Below are positions 11,648 through 22,344 of a stretch of DNA of 64,000 nucleotides, piece after piece. Within the stretch, counting starts at the first letter, position 1, and the number at the start of each line of letters is the position of its first letter. Position numbers and translations under genes: made by a program. This stretch comes from Heterobasidion occidentale (taxonomy: Eukaryota > Basidiomycota > Agaricomycetes > Russulales > Bondarzewiaceae), in the NCBI GenBank assembly GCA_039111635.1, contig JBCAQO010000014.1, positions 124,001 to 188,000 on the forward strand, in the 5' to 3' direction. Under the pieces are notes generated by a model. That model saw only the letters and a list, made by a program, of their open reading frames with translations. It was not told the origin of the DNA and ran no database searches.

Positions 11648-13088
11648 ATGACCGGGTCCAGCATCAGCGAGCACTCCGCGCTGCTGGAAGAACGCATCGA
11701 TCGCGCACTGGAACAGGTAGAGCGCACGCGCGACGCGACTGATATTTTACAGATCATCCTTGGCGACATACGAGACGAAGTGCGCGCGCTGCGCGATAGC
11801 TCTGAATTGGAAAATGACGTGTGCGTGGAACGCGATGCTCTCCTCGCAGAACGGGACGCATTGCTGACGGAGCGGGACGCACTGCTCGCGGAGCTCACGC
11901 ATATGGAAGCATTTGTGGCAAATGGGACGTCGAGGATGGACGGTCTTGGTGGACAGAAGGGTTCGGTGAAGCAGGACAGGGAGGTGGATGCTATTGTGAG
12001 TTATGAAGACCGTGAGCATTTGTATAGGGAAATCATTCTGATCCCGTTGAATAGAAAGGAGCTTCGACTTCCGTGAAGCGGACCCAAAACAGTGCAGACA
12101 TGCACCCAGCAAAGAGAGCAAGGCTTGCAGAACAAAACGTAGATCTATTTCGTAGTTGGTTTTGATCAAGGGTTTTACTAACACTTATGTTCCAATCATC
12201 AGAAATGCCTCACAACCGCCCTCAAAGCGATGCAGGCAGCCTATCTGCACCTGAACCAGTTCAGTAGCCCTCTGCAATCTCCTTTCACTCACTTACTCAC
12301 GGTACATACCAGCCTCCCCAGACTTCACGAGCGGATGGACGGAGCTCAAGGTTTTATGGACTTCAACAAGCTGGCTTGCGTGCCGTTTCTATGTCGCTCA
12401 CAGGGAGTGCGGAATGGCCACCAAAGCGAGAAAGAGCATTCTCTGTGGCAGATCACGGATACTTTAACCGTACTTCTTTCGCAAACAAGGATCATGCTTC
12501 TCGTGGGACCGGAGAGGAAGCAAGTAACAGATTGTCTGAGGATTTCAGCGAAAAAAAACCTCCCGGTGTGTTTTTGCGCTTGATTCTGAGCACATCGCAA
12601 CATCTTGACTGACTCAGAAATCAGAACTGTCCCCGTTATGGCTCACAGACCCTTCACTTGGTGACCGCCGCGGCTGCGTCGTGCGTATCAGTGGAACACG
12701 CGGGGCGTGGTGGGACGGAGAGAAAGAGGGTATGCAGGGCGTCATCGAAGGTATACAAGACGCCCGGTCTGCTCAGATGTCAAGCACAGCGACCGTCCGT
12801 CTCGATCAATCTGCCAAGAGCTCCAACTCAAAACATAAAGTGGAGGACGAAGACGAGGACGAGCTACAAGTCCTCACGGTGCCGGTGCAGTACTTAGTGC
12901 CGGTCCCGCCCACAAAATCCGCATCCGCGATCGTGCTCATGGGTAAGTGGAGGGGAATGGTTGTGACTGCTGTGCAGAGGGCCGAAGGTGCTGATCCTGG
13001 TGAGGATGGTGAAAAATGGGTCGTTACGAGGGATGGAAAGCAATTTGAGAACATACTCACGGTGATGCTGGTGACTAGACGGGTGTAA
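11648..13088 (+). CDS. Coiled-coil protein of unknown function
   Basis: Not recognised. The first exon (11648-11995, 116 codons) is a strong coiled coil with three tandem copies of ERDALLxE around residues 65-90. It is followed by an intron (GTGAGT to TCAG, 11996-12202) and an exon starting KCLTTALKAMQAAYLHLNQ. A middle exon, roughly 12320-12570, reads GLQQAGLRAVSMSL and EWPPKRERAFSV; its left splice site is unclear. The last exon (12618-13088) contains LWLTDPSLGDRRGCVVRISGT, an acidic EDEDEDEL stretch, and ends VMLVTRRV. No catalytic motif, signal peptide or membrane segment is visible. A non-enzymatic structural or nuclear protein is possible, but nothing in the neighbourhood indicates a role. 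Confidence 0.55.
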
Positions 13089-14021
13089 GGAATTTTCAGT
13101 CCGGTTTGACTCTATGTTTTGCTCTTGTCGTTTTTGTTTTCTCATTTGCTTTGTATATGCATCGTGACTATACCTTTCGCAGTCCCGTGTTGCAATTCGA
13201 GCGGAATGTGCTATAACAGCGCCTACGACGCGGAGGTAGTCAGCTTGTGGACCTGCATTTTGATTTCCTCTCTTCAACGAGACAAAAGCGGTCATTTCAT
13301 GTAGGACTAACAAACACCTACAGCGCGTATCTTGACTACATTATCGTTGAATAGAATGAGTGCTACCTCCCTCTCAGGCCTCGAGCTTCAGCAACAACGA
13401 AGGACTTAAATAATTTTGAATGATAGCAAAGGGTAAACCTAACCATACGCCTGAGCATGATTGAAGATGCCTCTCTCATCCTCTCACGATGCTTATTTTC
13501 AGAATATGCACTGAGATAAGGCAGGTCTTTACGACGGCGTTCCAATCTTCGATGGATGCCTCAAGATCATCTCAAGCAATCACATCGCTAAGGCGATGCT
13601 TTATGCAACTCTCATCCGCTTTTTGCTGTTTCATCATGGCCATCACGGTCGCTTACTAGTTGCTTACTTCAATCTGGACGTGCATTGACGACACGTCGAT
13701 TTTCTCCCACATTCAAAAGGCATGCTTCAGTGACTTCTTCTGCACGTGTTGATTATACGCGCATTCACTACGAGCGCTCATGTTTTCGGTCTTTCATGCC
13801 CGATTGCGATCGTGGGCGATGTGCACGTTTTTAGAAGGCTATTGACACCGGCGGTTACAGTTAGAGCGCGTCTAAGAAAATTCCCGACAGTCTCTTGTGA
13901 TGTGTCCAATTTATGGTACGTGCTTCGCCCACAATGGACTGTTATGGTCATCACATATGGGCGTCGCCTCCATGAAAACACGTGAATATCCAAAATGGTG
14001 CTCATTATCCCAGATGTGGCG
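13089..14021. other. Intergenic region, nothing recognised
   Basis: Ordinary composition, only short ORFs without motifs, no RNA gene or repeat seen. It separates two convergent genes, so it holds two 3' ends. Confidence 0.5.
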
Positions 14022-15362
14022 TCAAATATTCTTGATGGTGAAAGACGATGGAGGATGCGTCCAGATTCTGCCAAATTGCTTCTTCAGCACCATATCCATT
14101 CCCATTACCCTCGTCACACGACACCGTGTCCGCCATCGCGACCAGCTCTCCTTCGAATAATCCTCCACGCGCATCCAAATGTCCGCGGTCCTCTCTTGTT
14201 CTTCCGCGCTTGCTAACCACCACTGATAATAAAACCATGAGCTCCCACAGGCGCCTAGAGGTGTCTCCGAGTTGTCTGGCACGCCCTTGTGCGCTGGCGC
14301 TTCTCGATCAAACAGCCATACAGTCGCGAAACGTGATGGAAAGAGGAAAATCAAGGCATTGATCAATGTCTGATCCTTGCCCACGAACATATTCCGTGAC
14401 AGATATTCGTCATGGTAGCTGTAATAAATGTGCCGGTAAGATGTGATGGCAGCAGGCGTCCCACCGAAGAAAGACCCTGGGGATATCTATGATCAGCATC
14501 GCATTCACCTTTTTTCGTCTTCGAAGTAGAAGTTCTACTTACCTTCGCTGAAATCTATGTCGACAGGGCCTAAGTCCTCCTTCCACGCGCCCAGACTGTG
14601 GTCAGGCATCCACCACATTGGGATGAATATGATATCCTCTTTAGGAACACGATTCAGCATAGAAGCCATCTCGAACACCTCATCGACCCTCCTGCCGTCC
14701 GGCCACGCCGCCAACGCATGCTCATCCCGAAAACTTCCTGCATCGTTCCAGAACGCATAGTCGTACTCTGCGGAACCTCTAGCATTTTTGACGCCTTCGT
14801 CCAGGAAGAATGCCTTCGCAGACCACACTGCATATAACTCAGGTGAGTGTCGAAACGCCTCACGGTCCCAAGCGTGCATCTCCTCGTAACGGGACTCGAG
14901 TCCGCGCAAGGGTGGGATGTCGAAAGGTGTGGAAAAGGACGTGTTGATAGTTATGGGGAGATCGCCTCGAAGGGATCGTATCATAGGAGCGATATCTGGG
15001 GGACAGAAGAAATAGATTTCAGTTGTGATAGGCGCGAGGAAGCGCGCAAGCCAGGCAGAGTAGTCGTCCATGGGATGCTTAGACTTCGCGAGAGGGAAAA
15101 AGCTAGAGACGATCAAGATATGCGAGTCCTGTCCCGAGATGTGTTCAAGCGCTGTATAAGGGTCTTTGGAAAGTAGGTTGATGAAGGGGTCGAGGATAGT
15201 CATGAAACGAACATGAGAGTGAAAAGATAGGAAGATGATAAAGGAGAGGATGATCGTGCAGCATACGACGACATAAACTCCCCATCTCATGCGTTTAGCA
15301 TGGACAAGCATGTTTTCAAGGTCAAGCGCTAGAGGGCGTAGTCGGCGGGGGCAAAAAGACAC
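14022..15362 (-). CDS. HtrL/YibB-like type II membrane protein (putative glycosyltransferase-related)
   Basis: Two exons (14543-15362 and 14022-14476) with a 66-nt intron give exactly 424 codons. One N-terminal membrane anchor (about residues 28-48, VYVVVCCTIILSFIIFLSF) follows a basic segment, so a type II Golgi/ER topology is likely. The lumenal part contains HILIVSSFFPLAKSKH, YDYAFWNDAGSFRDE, IPMWWMPDHSLGAW and, after the intron, GSFFGGTPAAITSYRHIYY, FVGKDQTLINALIFLFPSR and GACGSSWFYYQWWLA. These resemble the HtrL/YibB family found in bacteria and basidiomycetes. The WNDAG region may take the place of a DxD-type site, but catalysis is not shown. The last 40 residues (after IWMRVED) are less certain; another splice form there is possible. 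Confidence 0.75.
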
Positions 15363-15725
15363 TGAAGGCAGCCTGGGGGTGTTTTATTTAAGGTTACCTA
15401 AGCCAACCGGTCGCATGGCGCGCCGTAGCCGCGCAGTGTATCCCAGCCTCGGCCAATCGAACACCTAATGCGGACAATCAGCATGGGAACTTAGATTCAT
15501 CCATTTGATAGCCTTATATATACAGGCGCTACACGGTTACACACAGCACGGGGATGCATGGGAATAAACAACTTACTTCAAGGTAGGCAGCCAACCGACG
15601 TCCCAAAGTCTCGATGTGGATGCCCAAGTTGTGCCAGTAGATTAGCTTCGGAGGACGAAGGATATCATTTCACGTTGCAGCATCCTGCAAGAAGACGTAC
15701 GCTTGAGCCAAGCTATCTAAAATGT

Positions 15726-18178
15726 TCAAGGGTATCGCACTGCGCATTGGGATCTTCGACTTCTTCGCGGGCCGGAGAAACCTCCAGCTTCTGGATCGGA
15801 CGGTACGAAGTCATCCTGCGAGTTTGGGTCGTTCGACTCTGAATCGCTCGCTTCGCCGCCGTTATGAATCTGAGCTTGAGGAGCTGGCGGATAATGAGTC
15901 GGCACTTCCATGGGCATCCCGCCACCATCTCGAGCGTGACTGGGAGTGGTCTTTGACCACGCAGGATATCTTGACATCAAGTTCTCCTGAAAATCGGCGT
16001 CGTATCCTAGAGGCCGAAGAGTCAGAACATTCAGAGTCTATGGATAGAAACAGATGAGTCTGAGTCTATCAATTCAGACGACACGCTCTCGAACGCACTT
16101 CATCTCCACTATCCAGTGCATTCAGGATGTCTTGCACTGTAACCGACTTTTCGGACGATTTGACCTCTGCAAGGACTGCACTATCCGTAATCTGGGCTTG
16201 TCTCTTGCGCAAGTAGATACGAGCCCGCATGTGTGTATAGCATACCCACGTCTGGGGCTGCAGGATAGCTTTTCCCCATTCGGCGCGTGTCTACAAGGGG
16301 GATATTAGGTTTGCGGCTTACGGTAATCACCAATTTATAGGCGAGTGGAATAGATTAGACACACACCTTTGGAGGTAGTGTAGCAAATTCCACTGGGGAG
16401 AGCGGCTTCTCGTTCTTTTCAATCAAATAATAGCCTGCGTAGACCCACAAAGCCTCGTCTTTAGCCCGGAGGAATAGAGACCGGTGAGGGTCATCGAGGA
16501 GCTCCAACCGATTAGCTATAATGGTACCTGCGGCGCCCGGGTACGCAGGCAAGCCAGGATTCTGGACACGCTGTGGAAAAACGACCTGACGTAGCTGCGA
16601 GTTGGGTATATTGCGTTCTGATTTGATTTTTCCGATGAGCGATTGTGGACTGAGACCGTAGTGCTTGGCAAGAAATTTACGGGACACGAAGGGAGCGTAG
16701 ACATGGGACGGTGATGAGAATACGCGGGAAACTTCGACGGGATCGAAAGACGAGACGCGAGATTCTAAGGAGATGGGAATTTCGCGCACATCGAACATAT
16801 CCCGAAACCGCTGAATAGTGGGGGATGCACAACGCGCCAACTGATTAGCCGCTGAAGAGCTCGCTACCGCTGATACTGAGTGCAGGTTCTGTCCCCAATT
16901 CTGTCCCCAGATGAATAAAGCACTTAGAGGCAAGGAAAAATAGGACGTACCAATATCAACCTAACCCGCGAAATTGTGGAGGCCTTTTGTTTTCCCTTTG
17001 AATCTTGAGACACAGTGCCCTGGTAAATATAATCAACACCTTCACCTCTTGTTTGAGGAGCATACAAACACACGTACAGGTAATCTCAATACTGAGCTAC
17101 TAGCCAGTTTGCGTCGCTTGATCTCCTTGTCATCGATGTCGGTCTGCGATATCCTCTGCGCGAGATGTTTAAATATCACACACGTGTGGGATATTCTTTG
17201 TTGATTGTCCTACCTTACGTGCTGGTACATCAAACTCGATTTTCGGCACAACGACCTTGCAATGCCTTGTCTGATATGAGGAAGACGCGTTTTTAAGTGC
17301 GGCGTGGCTTTCATCATCGCTAGAACTGTCGAAACCCTCCGATTCGAGGATCTGGCAGAGACAGCATGAGCCAGATTGCACATAGATAGGAAAAGCTCCA
17401 TGTTTCTCACAGATGTTGTGTGTTGGACGGAAGCATCTTCAAAAGTCTTGGGCCGCTGCCAACGGAGTGCCAGATCTGTGTTCTCGGCGCGTAGGGCTTG
17501 TAGCTGGGCTTGTCCCTGTACATTTTTGGCCCAAAGGTCCGTGACCTGAACGGTCTCTGCTGCATACTTGCCCTTAAGATTATCAAGTTCATCAGTCAGG
17601 CGGCTGCGCTCTGCGCGGGATGACTCGATTTCGGCAACCGACATCTGATGCTGGGTACGAACGAGTTTGATCTCTGTCTGGATGCGTTGGTTCTCTGCAG
17701 TCAAACCGTCCGTCTTAAGGCAATGTTCCTCGACTTGCCGCCGAAGATCATCAGCTTCTGATCTTGGATGATTCATTTTCGCAAGCTGCTGCTTGTCTGC
17801 GGTGCTGATTGCGCTCAGTCTCTCCATTTCATGCCGCACAGTATTCTGATTTCCTTCAGTAAGGCAAACCTGGGACCATCGCTCATGTAGACTCACCAGT
17901 TCATGATCTTTACCCGCTACCTTCTTCCGCAGTCGCTCCGCCTCCATCTCCATGTCTGCTGCTTCGCGACAAAAGCCCCCACGTTCATGACGGGCCTTCT
18001 CAAGGTCCTCTCGGTAAGCCGCTTCTGAGGAATTGTGTTCATCTCTTGCGTTTAGTACATGCTGTCGAATTTGATCAATAGTTCGATGCGCATCTTGGAG
18101 ATCATCCTTGAGCAATGCATTGCTTGAACGCAAGTCCTGGATGATAGTGAGATTTGGCTCCATGGTGGACGCAGACAT
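15726..18178 (-). CDS. DUF6697-like protein with N-terminal coiled coil (gene A, intact)
   Basis: Seven exons in phase 0 throughout: 17411-18178, 17214-17351, 17078-17143, 16966-17019, 16367-16888, 16099-16290 and 15726-16037, giving 683 codons. Residues about 1-260 are a long coiled coil. The C-terminal domain contains RQVVFPQRVQNPGLPAYPG, LELLDDPHRSLFLR, ALWVYAGYYLIEK, PLSPVEFATLP, EWGKAIL and LNVLTLRPLGYDADFQENL, a pattern I associate with the Agaricomycete DUF6697 domain (by memory, not by search). Function is unknown. The gene faces away from a damaged paralogue (18816-21055) with a tRNA between them, and a third, disrupted paralogue occurs at 31680-32898 and 63465-63632. Gene A is the only intact copy in the window. 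Confidence 0.75.
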
Positions 18179-18395
18179 GCTGTCGCGAAACTACGACAAG
18201 AACTGGGTATAAGGGAGAGGACCGCACTTTTTGAAATGAGAGGTAGAGTCGATATGCGCTTGGGGAGTCGCTAACAGCTTGGGGAGATCTAGAGGAGCTC
18301 CCAGCTGCGACCCAGCCATTTACTGAGTCCCGGTTGCGAGTCGCGACGAGGGAGCAATAAATACTCTGGAATTAGTATATGCTTGTTTTGGTATA

Positions 18396-18480
18396 GGGCA
18401 CATGGTGTAGTTGGTTTATCACGCTCGCTTAGCATCGAACTGTCTGCGAGAGGTGTCCGGTTCAATTCCGGATGTGTCCA
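18396..18480 (+). tRNA. tRNA-Ala(AGC), intron-containing
   Basis: Acceptor stem GGGCACA/TGTGTCC (18396-18402, 18473-18479) with discriminator A, D arm GTG...CAC, anticodon stem CTCGC/GCGAG with anticodon AGC at 18431-18433, and T arm TCCGG-TTCAATT-CCGGA. A short intron of about 10 nt (CGAACTGTCT) sits in the anticodon loop. A T-run (18481-18484) follows as the RNA polymerase III terminator. It lies between the divergent genes A and B. Confidence 0.9.
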
Positions 18481-18815
18481 TTTTCATTCGGTGAAGCTAG
18501 AGGAAACTTATGCACCAACTGTTTTCGAAACCTCTTCCGCTGACTTTGACTTTGCCTAATCAGGTATGGGCGTGTTTTCTCGGAGCCCTGGACTTGGCCT
18601 GATCGATCGTTGAATAGATCAACAATGTGGGAATCTATGGGAATTTGCAGCTCTGATATCTTCTTCCGAGATAGTAGTGTCCTCATTGCTTTGTGAGTCC
18701 CTGCTCATATCTATCTTATTGGAACATGCTTAATATACAATCTAGACTACCTAATTGCAGTATTCCATCGACTCAATCAACGACCAGTGAATACTCCATT
18801 CTGGGCTGGGCTGAC

Positions 18816-21055
18816 ATGGAATTCCCAGACTCGTCATCGAACCTCATGTCTCGCATCTCAGTGCTTGAAGACAATCTTCGAGACGCACATAGAGACATCG
18901 CATCTTTGGAAAGCCAGTTAAGCCATGCGCAAAACAATATTCTCAACCTCGAGTCTATCCACCATGATGAAGTTGTGCGGTTGCAAAAGGAGCACTCTAT
19001 GCAGATAACGTGCCTCCAGGATGACACTCGGCGGCAGATATTTCGCATTACAGATGATCTCAAGGTAGCGCGCAAATCACGAGATCAATTTCGCCATGTT
19101 GCCCTGCTACAGTCTGAACAGGACGGGTTGCAATGTGCTGCCACCATCGAAGCACTGACTTCGGAGAATCAGGAATTACAAGAGCAGTCATGGGCCTTCC
19201 TACATGACAACGCACATTTGCGGAATCAAGTTTCCCGTTTACTTGCAGTGGCGAAAGCAATCAGTCCCAATGGACATCCACGGAATTCAAATCAAGCACC
19301 AGCAAGCTTGCACGACAATGATCAAGTGAAACCTCAGCCTGTGGAACCGACACAGCTCTCAAGTGTATCTCCTGCGAACGCTTGTGCTGAGTATGTGACC
19401 CGGGGTTCTCCAACCGATACTACATCATCCCAACCTCAGAGCTTCCACGGCGACGCGTTGGAGAAGAAGAAAGACAAACCAGATGTGCCAATGTTACGAC
19501 AGCCTTTAGTTATGGATAATGGTCCAGTCCTTCAGGATGTACCTTTGGCATTAAGCAGTGACAGTCGAAAACGCGAAGCAAACAGCCCCTTGAATAATGT
19601 GAGTTGTTTTCTTTTGCAATGAACTGTCATGATTTGGATATGGTGCGGTATTCTGCTTTTATAGGAGCTCAAGTGGAAGAGAACTCCAAACTATGGCCCA
19701 TTAAATACTGCAGGACCGTTACACGTCCCCATACAGGTATCTTTCATATTCTTTGATCGGGTTTTCCTACCGATATCTCAAGTCTCAACAGACCACCTTG
19801 CAATTCCTACTTTTGACGACAGCCACTGGTGTGTACCAAAGATTGAGGCATCACACTGAAAACCTGCCAGCATATCCAGTTCAGCTCTTGGAAGTAAACC
19901 TGCGCCCATTGGCGCTCCACATCCAGTGCAACCCAGCATGCTGCATGAGCTGTGCTAGCTGTTTGACTACTGTGAACATCAGCAGGGGCCCGCCTCAAAC
20001 GTGGCATATGATCCTTGCGGACCCGGATATCGACCTTGGACTTCTACGAGCACTCGGTCAACCTGGCATCATTGTTTTGAACGTCGTTGATCTTCTGGCC
20101 CCGCAAGCATTTGTGCTCTGGGTCAAGTCTGGAAGTGAGGGCTGGGTGTATTATGGTGAATATTGCTTGAAGAAACAGTCTAGACTAACGTCCAACGAAT
20201 TCACGGAATTTACACTGAAGATGAGGGACCTTCAGATTTGATACGGCTTGAGTACCATCTATCCTCACGAATACAGGCCCAGCGCGCATTAGCAACAAGT
20301 ATTCTTTCGTGCAGAAGTGAAAGGACATACATGATGCTGCGCGTGTTCATCAGGCTGCAGACCAATGATTTCCCGATCACCTTGGAGACGCTGCAAGAAG
20401 AATTCTTGATGATCCAGAGGAACGAAGCCGGGGTGCTGACCGAAAACACTGTCATACTCGCATTGCGGGAAGGTTGAGTTGTACGTTTGTTCGGTTTCTA
20501 ACAATGAATCCCGCAATGACCGCGAGTTGTCTACAGCAGCTCAACGTTCTGACACTGCAATGTATTGGCTACGACCATGCCTTTGTTCAAGACACAAACA
20601 TCAATCCCAGCTTCTCAGAAACGAGATTCAGTGAGGTCAAACTCGCCTACACTTCCCTAGAAGCTCCAAGGAAAACACCGCCTGCAAGTAACTCAGAGGA
20701 AACCAAAAATATCCACATAAAGCCTGGTCAGATACCAGAGGAAACCCTCAAGATAATTCCATATGCTGCAGCCCTGACAAAGCTACACCATCAAAGATTG
20801 AAAGAAGTCAACAAGGACTTGGTCCTCTTGCAAGAGCGGGAGGGCGTCTAAGGGTCTTTCAAGCTGGGAGAGGGATTCCATGCCGTAGAAGGCGATACGG
20901 ACGTGATCAATAGAGAAAAGGTAGTCCAAAGGCTGAGGCAGTGTACTGGACTCATCCAGCCGCCAACGTATGAGGAGGGTGTCAATGATAACGTTGATGA
21001 TACAGGATCCCTCTACCATGATAGCAGTGAGGAGAATGATAGTGAAGGGAGTTGA
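18816..21055 (+). pseudogene. DUF6697-like paralogue (gene B) with splice-site and nonsense lesions
   Basis: Exons 18816-19598 (coiled coil starting MEFPDSSSNL), 19665-19736, 19792-20220, 20277-about 20471, and from 20537 or 20540 onward match gene A in order and in the domain blocks GWVYYGEYCLKKQSRLTSNEF and LNVLTLQCIGYDHAF. Three defects are visible. The intron after exon 3 (20221-20276) begins ATGAGG where the homologous intron of gene A begins GT. The next donor is one base out of phase (GAAGGTTGAG, about 20472), leaving an in-frame TGA. A TAA at 20849-20851 interrupts a frame that otherwise runs on to TGA at 21053-21055 with plausible acidic coding sequence. If transcribed, it probably gives truncated products; a non-canonical AT-AG intron is the alternative for the first lesion. 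Confidence 0.65.
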
Positions 21056-21288
21056 TCAGGTGGAATGGATATGATGTTTATTTGTGGTCGTGAATCATCA
21101 TGAGGTTTAAATTGCGACCCGAAGATGAAAAGTTGGCCTCTGTTTGTACCCAAACGTCCCCATCAGATTTGCCTTGATGAAGAGATGCTCGAAACCTTGA
21201 GTGCTTGTGTTTGCAGGTGAGGAAGAATAAGACAACCACAGAACGGTCAAGATGGCCTTTATGTAGACTTGCATAAACATATGAAAGC
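21056..21288. other. 3' flank of gene B up to the retrotransposon block
   Basis: No feature seen. It ends in AAAGC (21284-21288), the left target-site half of element 1. Confidence 0.5.
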
Positions 21289-21876
21289 TGTTATGACTTG
21301 ACCGATCGGGGCCCTTCGCGGCTGTGTCTAACCGATGGATCAAGCATCACATGCTAGGCGGCTCCACTACGGAGCGTACATCAAGGTATTCGGCATGTCC
21401 TTAGGAGCCGACAAGACCGGTGGTTCTTCAAGACATCGGTAGAGGCTATATGAGAGGGACATGAGGCTCACGAGGTTCACACAGTAATATGAGAGGCATT
21501 CACATGCCATGGGCTTAGGGCTTATGGGTAAGCACCTCGTTGCACCATGATGGATCAGTGCGACTAGAGAAGTACAAGAGTAGGCGCCGGAGAGAAAGAC
21601 GGCGGCCACAACTCTCCTAGGATGGAAACCTGGAGAAGCACACGGACTCTTACCCTATACCCTATACAGTATATAAGGCCCATAGAATAGGCTGAGGATC
21701 TTCAGTCTATTCTCTTCGTTCCTACACAGTCCTCACACTGTGTAACCTAGCACCAATCATTATTCCCTCCTGTATCGTTGCCTGATACAGTCGAGACTTC
21801 GCTCCCCACTCAGTCCACTGTGCGACCTAGGGAAGAACCTGTTACTCTTGGGTTACTGAACGAGCAGTTCGTAACA
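21289..21876 (+). repeat. 5' LTR of element 1 (family A)
   Basis: TGTTA...TAACA ends; TATATAA promoter box at 21670-21676; predicted transcript start near AGTCTATTCT (21704-21713), about 34 bases later. Imperfect hairpins lie in the downstream half. Confidence 0.9.
21670..21676 (+). promoter_or_regulatory. LTR promoter TATA box
   Basis: TATATAA followed 28-34 bases later by the sequence whose complement forms the primer-binding site, which is the expected place of the transcript 5' end. The same box is in the other family A LTRs. Confidence 0.65.
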
Positions 21877-21878
21877 CT

Positions 21879-21888
21879 AGAATAGACT
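21879..21888 (+). other. Putative self-priming primer-binding site
   Basis: AGAATAGACT, two bases (CT) after the LTR end, is a perfect reverse complement of AGTCTATTCT at 21704-21713, the predicted first bases of the transcript. This is the Tf1/sushi self-priming layout. I did not recognise it as a match to a tRNA 3' end. Confidence 0.65.
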
Positions 21889-22344
21889 CGCTTTTGCCCC
21901 TACCTTGCACCACGCTCTGCTTGCTACCACACTCTTTCTCACAACCCTCATCGGTGGCATAGACACCCACCGAAGAGAGTTACTTCACACACCCTGGAGC
22001 AAGACCTAGGCCTAGGATTTCCACCAGGCACTAGACGAACCTATAACCGACTTCGACAGAACAATCGCCCTATCCATCAAAGAGAAAACCGCTGGTATTA
22101 CTCTGACACCAATCGACCAGCACCCCCAAACTTTGATAACTGCTCGTACCGAGAAGGGCAATACTTCTTCACAAGAGAAGACGGAACAGAAGCTGAGTGG
22201 GCTTGGGACGAAATAGCAGAAGATTGGGTAGAACCACCCCAGTACAGGAACCCTGAACCGGAAATCCCGGACACATCGGAGGAAGAAGGAACATCCGAAT
22301 CCGAATCCTCGGATATTCAAACACCGATCAACACCCGAAACATT

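Noticed and set aside
14005..14238. Alternative last exon of the HtrL-like gene in another frame (GLFEGELVAMADTVSCDEG)
   Set aside because: The continuous frame (RVTRVMGMDMVLKKQFG) fits better and needs no extra splice; the alternative was kept only as a doubt about the last 40 residues.
21877..21892. tRNA-primed binding site after the LTR
   Set aside because: The sequence does not start with TGG and matches no tRNA 3' end I recognise; complementarity to the transcript start is perfect over ten bases.
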